Below are positions 6,619 through 10,018 of a stretch of DNA of 10,018 nt, piece after piece. This DNA is from DASSKO01 sp035690425 (lineage in GTDB: Bacteria > Actinomycetota > Actinomycetes > Propionibacteriales > Nocardioidaceae): the NCBI GenBank assembly GCA_035690425.1, contig DASSKO010000003.1, positions 1 through 10,018 of the forward strand, in the 5' to 3' direction. Every line of letters starts with the position of its first letter. Positions within the stretch are counted from its first letter, which is position 1. The notes beneath the pieces are model-generated. The model was not told the DNA's origin and did no database searches. It was given only the letters and a program-made list of their open reading frames with translations. A program made the position numbers and the translations under genes.

Positions 6619-8730
6619 ATGTCCGAGACCGAGTCACCCGCCGCCGACCCAGAGCCCGCCGCCCCAGAGCCCGCCGACCCAGAGCCCGCCGACCCAGAGC
6701 TCGCCGCCGAGTGGGCGCACCTCACCGAATCCCGCACCAACCTCGCCCGGATGCGTGCACGCACCGCCGGGCTCGACCGCAACACCGCCGGCGACTGGGT
6801 GTCGCAGCAGTTCCTGGACGCATCGCTGCTCCGGCGGATGAAGCAACTCGAGGACGACCCGACCGTCCCGCTCTTCTTCGGCCGGCTCGACTACGACGCC
6901 GCACACGCCGACGGCCAGGGCGAACGGTTCTACATCGGCCGCCGCCACGTCACCGACCCTGCCGGCGACCCGCTGGTCATCGACTGGCGCGCCGAGATCA
7001 GCCGCGCGTTCTACCAGGCCAGCAAGGCCGACCCGATGGGTGTCGAGCTCCGCCGCCGCTTCGGCTTCGTGCACGGGAGCCTGACCGCGTTCGAGGACGA
7101 GCGGCTCACCGCGGGCGAGCAGGAGACGCACTCCGAGATCCTCGAGTACGAGATCGAGCGGCCACGCGTTGGTCCGATGCGCGACATCGTCGCCACCATC
7201 CAGCCCGAGCAGGACACCATCGTCCGCAGCCGCCTCGACACCTCGGTCTGCGTGCAGGGCGCACCGGGCACCGGCAAGACCGCCGTCGGCCTACACCGTG
7301 CCGCCTACCTGCTCTACGCGCACCGCGACCAGCTGCACCGGCAGGGCGTTCTCGTCGTGGGGCCCAACGCGTCCTTTCTCCGCTACATCGGCGACGTGCT
7401 GCCGGCTCTCGGTGAGATCGATGCCAAGCAGACCACGCTGGAGGAGATGGTGGGGGCACGGGTACCGATCCGAGGCGAGGATCCACCCGACGTCGCCACG
7501 CTGAAGGGCGATCCCCGACTAGCTGAGCTGCTGCACCGTGCGGTGTGGTCGAAGGTGACCGCACCGACGGAGGGGTTGGTCGTGCCACGCGGCGCATCGC
7601 GGTGGCGAGTGCCGGCATACGAGGCCGAGGAGATCGTGACCGAGCTGCGCGGCCGCGGCGTACGCTACGGCGCCGCCCGCACGATGCTTCCGCAGCGGCT
7701 GGCGCACCGAATCCTGGTCAAGATGGAGATGGCCGGTGACTCCCCCGACGACCGCGTGCATGCCACGGTCGCGCGCAGCCGTCCCGTCAAGGCGTACGCC
7801 GATGCGAGGTGGCCGGCCGTCGACCCGGCCAAGCTCGTGTTCAGCCTGCTGTCCTCCCGCGATGAGCTGTCCCGGCACGCCGCAGGTCTGCTGAGTGACG
7901 ACGAGGTCGCGCTACTGGTCTGGGCCAAGTCGCCGCGGTCGGCCGGCAGCGCCCGGTGGTCGGTGGCCGACGCCGTGCTTGTCGACGAGGTCGCCGACCT
8001 GGTGGAGCGCACCACCAGCCTCGGGCACGTGGTGGTCGACGAGGCACAGGACCTGTCCCCGATGATGCTGCGCGCGGTGGGCCGGCGCTGCTCGACCGGA
8101 TCGGTCACCGTGCTCGGCGACCTCGCCCAGGCCACGACGCCGTGGGCGACGCGCGCCTGGAGCGATGCCCTTGCACACTTGGGAAAGCCGGACGCTCATG
8201 TGGAGGAGCTCACGCTCGGGTTCCGCGTGCCGCTCGACGTGATCGAGTTCGCCGCACGGCTGCTGCCCGACATCGCACCCGGCCTGGCACCCCCGACATC
8301 GGTCCGGCGCACCCGGGGAGACCTGGAGGTGACACCGGCCGCCGCACCCGTGGACGCCGCGGTGGCGGCGGTTCGCGCGGCGCTGCACCACGCGGGCTCG
8401 ATCGGCGTGATCGTGCCCGACAGCCTCGCGACCAAGGTCAGCCGGGCGCTCACCGAGCACGGCATCGACTTCAGCCGGCTCGGCGATGCCGATGACGTCG
8501 ACGCGCGGGTCGACCTGGTGCCGGCGAGCCTGGCCAAGGGCTTGGAGTTCGACCATGTCGTGCTGGTCGAGCCGGCCGGCATCGTGGCCGGCGAGGCCGA
8601 CCACGTCACCGGACTGCGGCGGCTCTACGTCTGCCTCACCCGAGCCGTCACGTCGCTGCACGTGCTCTACGCCGAGGAGCTGCCGACCGCCTTGGCCGGC
8701 ACCTCGTGGGTCGGGAGCACCACGTCGTAG
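6619..8730 (+). CDS. HelD/HelR-like RNA polymerase-recycling ATPase (UvrD-type superfamily 1 fold)
   Basis: The product has 703 residues. A repetitive acidic/proline N terminus (about 8-29) is followed by a probable coiled-coil arm (28-80). Next comes the HelD signature region: FFGRLDYD (86-93), FYIGRRHVTD (104-113), then VIDWRAEISRAFYQAS (120-135). ATPase motifs are the Q-motif IQPEQ (194-198), Walker A GAPGTGKT (214-221), Walker B VVVDEAQD (471-478), LGDLAQAT (499-506), LTLGFRVP (531-538), the AKGLEFD motif (639-645) and the motif VI arginine in RLYVCLTRA (668-676). HelD proteins pull stalled RNA polymerase off nucleic acid by inserting their arm into the secondary channel; some actinobacterial members (HelR) protect against rifamycins. 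The length fits this family better than a processive DNA helicase. The middle region (about 270-450) is divergent. The gene has its own promoter and converges on fbiC with a 64-nt overlap. Which HelD class it belongs to is uncertain. Confidence 0.85.
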   Translation: MSETESPAADPEPAAPEPADPEPADPELAAEWAHLTESRTNLARMRARTAGLDRNTAGDWVSQQFLDASLLRRMKQLEDDPTVPLFFGRLDYDAAHADGQGERFYIGRRHVTDPAGDPLVIDWRAEISRAFYQASKADPMGVELRRRFGFVHGSLTAFEDERLTAGEQETHSEILEYEIERPRVGPMRDIVATIQPEQDTIVRSRLDTSVCVQGAPGTGKTAVGLHRAAYLLYAHRDQLHRQGVLVVGPNASFLRYIGDVLPALGEIDAKQTTLEEMVGARVPIRGEDPPDVATLKGDPRLAELLHRAVWSKVTAPTEGLVVPRGASRWRVPAYEAEEIVTELRGRGVRYGAARTMLPQRLAHRILVKMEMAGDSPDDRVHATVARSRPVKAYADARWPAVDPAKLVFSLLSSRDELSRHAAGLLSDDEVALLVWAKSPRSAGSARWSVADAVLVDEVADLVERTTSLGHVVVDEAQDLSPMMLRAVGRRCSTGSVTVLGDLAQATTPWATRAWSDALAHLGKPDAHVEELTLGFRVPLDVIEFAARLLPDIAPGLAPPTSVRRTRGDLEVTPAAAPVDAAVAAVRAALHHAGSIGVIVPDSLATKVSRALTEHGIDFSRLGDADDVDARVDLVPASLAKGLEFDHVVLVEPAGIVAGEADHVTGLRRLYVCLTRAVTSLHVLYAEELPTALAGTSWVGSTTS
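6646..6705 (+). repeat. Four 15-bp tandem direct repeats encoding a DPEPA-type pentapeptide
   Basis: Units lie at 6646-6660, 6661-6675, 6676-6690 and 6691-6705. Units 1 and 3 are identical (GACCCAGAGCCCGCC). Unit 2 differs at one base (A to C) and unit 4 at one base (C to T). They encode DPEPA, APEPA, DPEPA and DPELA. The unit is a multiple of three, so copy-number change would lengthen or shorten the disordered N terminus without a frameshift. Confidence 0.9.
8667..8730. other. 64-nt convergent overlap of the HelD-like gene and fbiC
   Basis: The + strand HelD-like gene stops at 8730 (TAG) and the - strand fbiC stops at 8667 (TAG), so the last 20 sense codons of each lie opposite the other. 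No terminator hairpin with a T-tract is visible in or beside the overlap on either strand. Confidence 0.85.
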
Positions 8731-10018
8731 GTGGTCGTGCGTTGCCGCATCGGCCGCCCGATCGCCTGGCCGAGGGCGACGAGCTCGTCGACGGTCTTGG
8801 CCGAGCCGTGCTCGGAGCCGGCCATCCGGCTGATCGTCTCCTCCATCAAGGTGCCGCCGACATCGTCGCAGCCGCCCTGCAGCAGTTGCCGCACACCGGT
8901 GTCCCCGAGCTTGACCCAGGAGCACTGCACGTGGTCGATCAGGCCGTGCAACAGCAGTCGCGCGACCGCGTGCACGGCTCGGTTCTGGGCCGCCGTCGGG
9001 CCCGGCCGGGCGATTCCGGCGAGGTAGATCGGGGCGTTGGTGTGCACGAACGGCAGCGGCACGAACTCGGTGAACCCGCCGGTCTCGGCCTGGATGCGCG
9101 CCAGCGTGCGCAGGTGCGCGACCCAGTGACCGGGGTGGTCGACGTGGCCGTACATCATCGTCGACGACGACGGAATGCCCAGCGAGTGCGCGGTCGTGAC
9201 TACCTCGATCCAGGCCGAGGCCGGCAGCTTGCCCTTGGTGAGCACCCAGCGGACGTCGTCGTCGAGGATCTCCGCCGCGGTGCCGGGGATGGAGCCCAGA
9301 CCGGCGTCCTTGGCCGTCTGCAGCCACTCCCGGATCGACATCCCGGCACGGCTCGCGCCGTTGACGACCTCCATCGGGCTGAACGCGTGCACGTGCATGC
9401 CGGGCACCCGCCGCTTCACCTCGCGCAGGATGTCGAAGTACGCCGTGGCGCCCAGAGCTGGGTCGATGCCGCCCTGCATGCACACCTCGGTGGCGCCGAC
9501 CCGCCACGCCTGCACGGCGCGGTCGCCGATCTGCTGCAGGGACAGTGAGTACGCGTCGGCGTCGCTGGCCCGCTGCGCGAACGCGCAGAAGCGGCAACCC
9601 GTGTAGCAAATGTTGGTGAAGTTGATGTTGCGGTTGACCACGTAGGTCACGGTGTCGCCGACGGTGTCGCGGCGCACGTCGTCGGCCAGCCCGCACAGCT
9701 CTTCCAGCGCGGCGCCGTCGGCGGTGAGCAACACGTAGGCGTCGTCGTCGGAGAGCGAGGACGGGTCGGCCGAAGCCCGTCGGAGGGCGCTACGCACGTC
9801 GAGGTCCATCGCCTCGTTCTGACCAGAGCCGACACGGCGACCGACCTCGGCCCAGTCGCCGTACACGCTGTCGAAGTCGTCTCGCCGGTCGCCGGTGCGG
9901 CCCTCGGTGTCGATGCCGACGTGCAGGTCGACCCGGCCGGTTCCGGACAGTGCCGTATCGGGGTCCTGCCACGGCCGTCCGACAAGCTCGGCGTCGGGGT
10001 CCGCGAGACCGTCCGGAC
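8667..10018 (-). CDS. fbiC: FO synthase FbiC (CofG-CofH fusion), C-terminal CofH half; 5' end beyond window
   Basis: The frame runs from the window's right edge to a TAG at 8667-8669, giving 449 visible residues of an enzyme usually around 850. A GTG at 9864-9866 could pass for a start. However, the open frame continues upstream through linker sequence typical of FbiC, including DTEGRTGDRRDDFDSVYGDW, so this is the fused actinobacterial form. The CofH radical-SAM cluster motif C-x3-C-x2-C (CYTGCRFC) lies at 9608-9585, followed by VCMQGGIDP, HAFSPMEV, GLGSIPGTAAEIL and MMYGHVDHP. The CofH half uses an adenosyl radical to couple tyrosine to 5-amino-6-ribitylaminouracil. The CofG half, outside the window, closes the ring to give FO, the F420 chromophore. 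The C terminus ends in a short Ala/Ser tail encoded opposite the last codons of the HelD-like gene. It is the only - strand gene here and its promoter is outside. Confidence 0.95.
   Translation of the reverse strand, partial: PDGLADPDAELVGRPWQDPDTALSGTGRVDLHVGIDTEGRTGDRRDDFDSVYGDWAEVGRRVGSGQNEAMDLDVRSALRRASADPSSLSDDDAYVLLTADGAALEELCGLADDVRRDTVGDTVTYVVNRNINFTNICYTGCRFCAFAQRASDADAYSLSLQQIGDRAVQAWRVGATEVCMQGGIDPALGATAYFDILREVKRRVPGMHVHAFSPMEVVNGASRAGMSIREWLQTAKDAGLGSIPGTAAEILDDDVRWVLTKGKLPASAWIEVVTTAHSLGIPSSSTMMYGHVDHPGHWVAHLRTLARIQAETGGFTEFVPLPFVHTNAPIYLAGIARPGPTAAQNRAVHAVARLLLHGLIDHVQCSWVKLGDTGVRQLLQGGCDDVGGTLMEETISRMAGSEHGSAKTVDELVALGQAIGRPMRQRTTTYDVVLPTHEVPAKAVGSSSA

Noticed and set aside
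7912..9696. A 594-codon open frame on the - strand opposite the HelD-like gene and overlapping fbiC
   Set aside because: It is a GC-rich third-position shadow. The HelD-like protein and FbiC both show clear conserved motifs in the other frames, and this translation is Arg/Gly/His-rich with no recognisable domain.
9864..9866. GTG as start of a stand-alone CofH gene
   Set aside because: The frame continues upstream to the window edge with sequence typical of the FbiC inter-domain linker, so a fused FO synthase is far more likely.

Overview
This is a high-GC window with GC-rich third codon positions from an actinobacterium. That reading rests on four things: an ergothioneine gene set of the mycobacterial/actinobacterial type (egtA, egtB, egtC, egtD), a fused FO synthase (fbiC) of coenzyme F420 biosynthesis, a DUF222/HNH (13E12-type) nuclease, and an actinobacterial HelD-like RNA polymerase recycling ATPase. 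The genus cannot be fixed from the sequence. Coding density is very high, and no stretch longer than about 110 bases lacks a gene.

Left part (1-2107): the 3' part of a DUF222/HNH endonuclease gene whose start lies outside the window, then a DUF2236 (MpaB/latex-clearing-like) putative haem oxygenase. A 5-bp-stem hairpin sits in the short gap between them.

Centre (2157-6508): egtA, egtB, egtC and egtD on the + strand, tightly packed (a 4-nt overlap, then gaps of 4 nt and 14 nt), as expected for one operon. EgtD trimethylates histidine to hercynine. EgtA makes gamma-glutamylcysteine. EgtB joins the two with O2 to give the sulfoxide conjugate. EgtC removes the glutamate. The last enzyme of the pathway, the PLP C-S lyase EgtE, is not in the window. 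The position after egtD, where M. tuberculosis has egtE, holds a 110-bp intergenic region and then an unrelated ATPase gene.

Right part (6509-10018): the intergenic region carries a good sigma-A-like promoter (ATGACA, 17-bp spacer, TAGAGT) ahead of a 703-residue HelD/UvrD-like ATPase. Four 15-bp tandem repeats lie at the 5' end of that gene. The - strand fbiC converges on it. The two coding regions overlap tail to tail by 64 nt, so there is no room for an intergenic terminator. Only the CofH half and the inter-domain linker of FbiC are inside the window.

I see no mobile element ends, CRISPR array, tRNA or rRNA. Nothing here amounts to a clearly new system. The items most worth a second look are the DUF2236 gene beside egtA, the missing egtE, the HelD-like ATPase with its promoter and repeats, and the helD/fbiC overlap.
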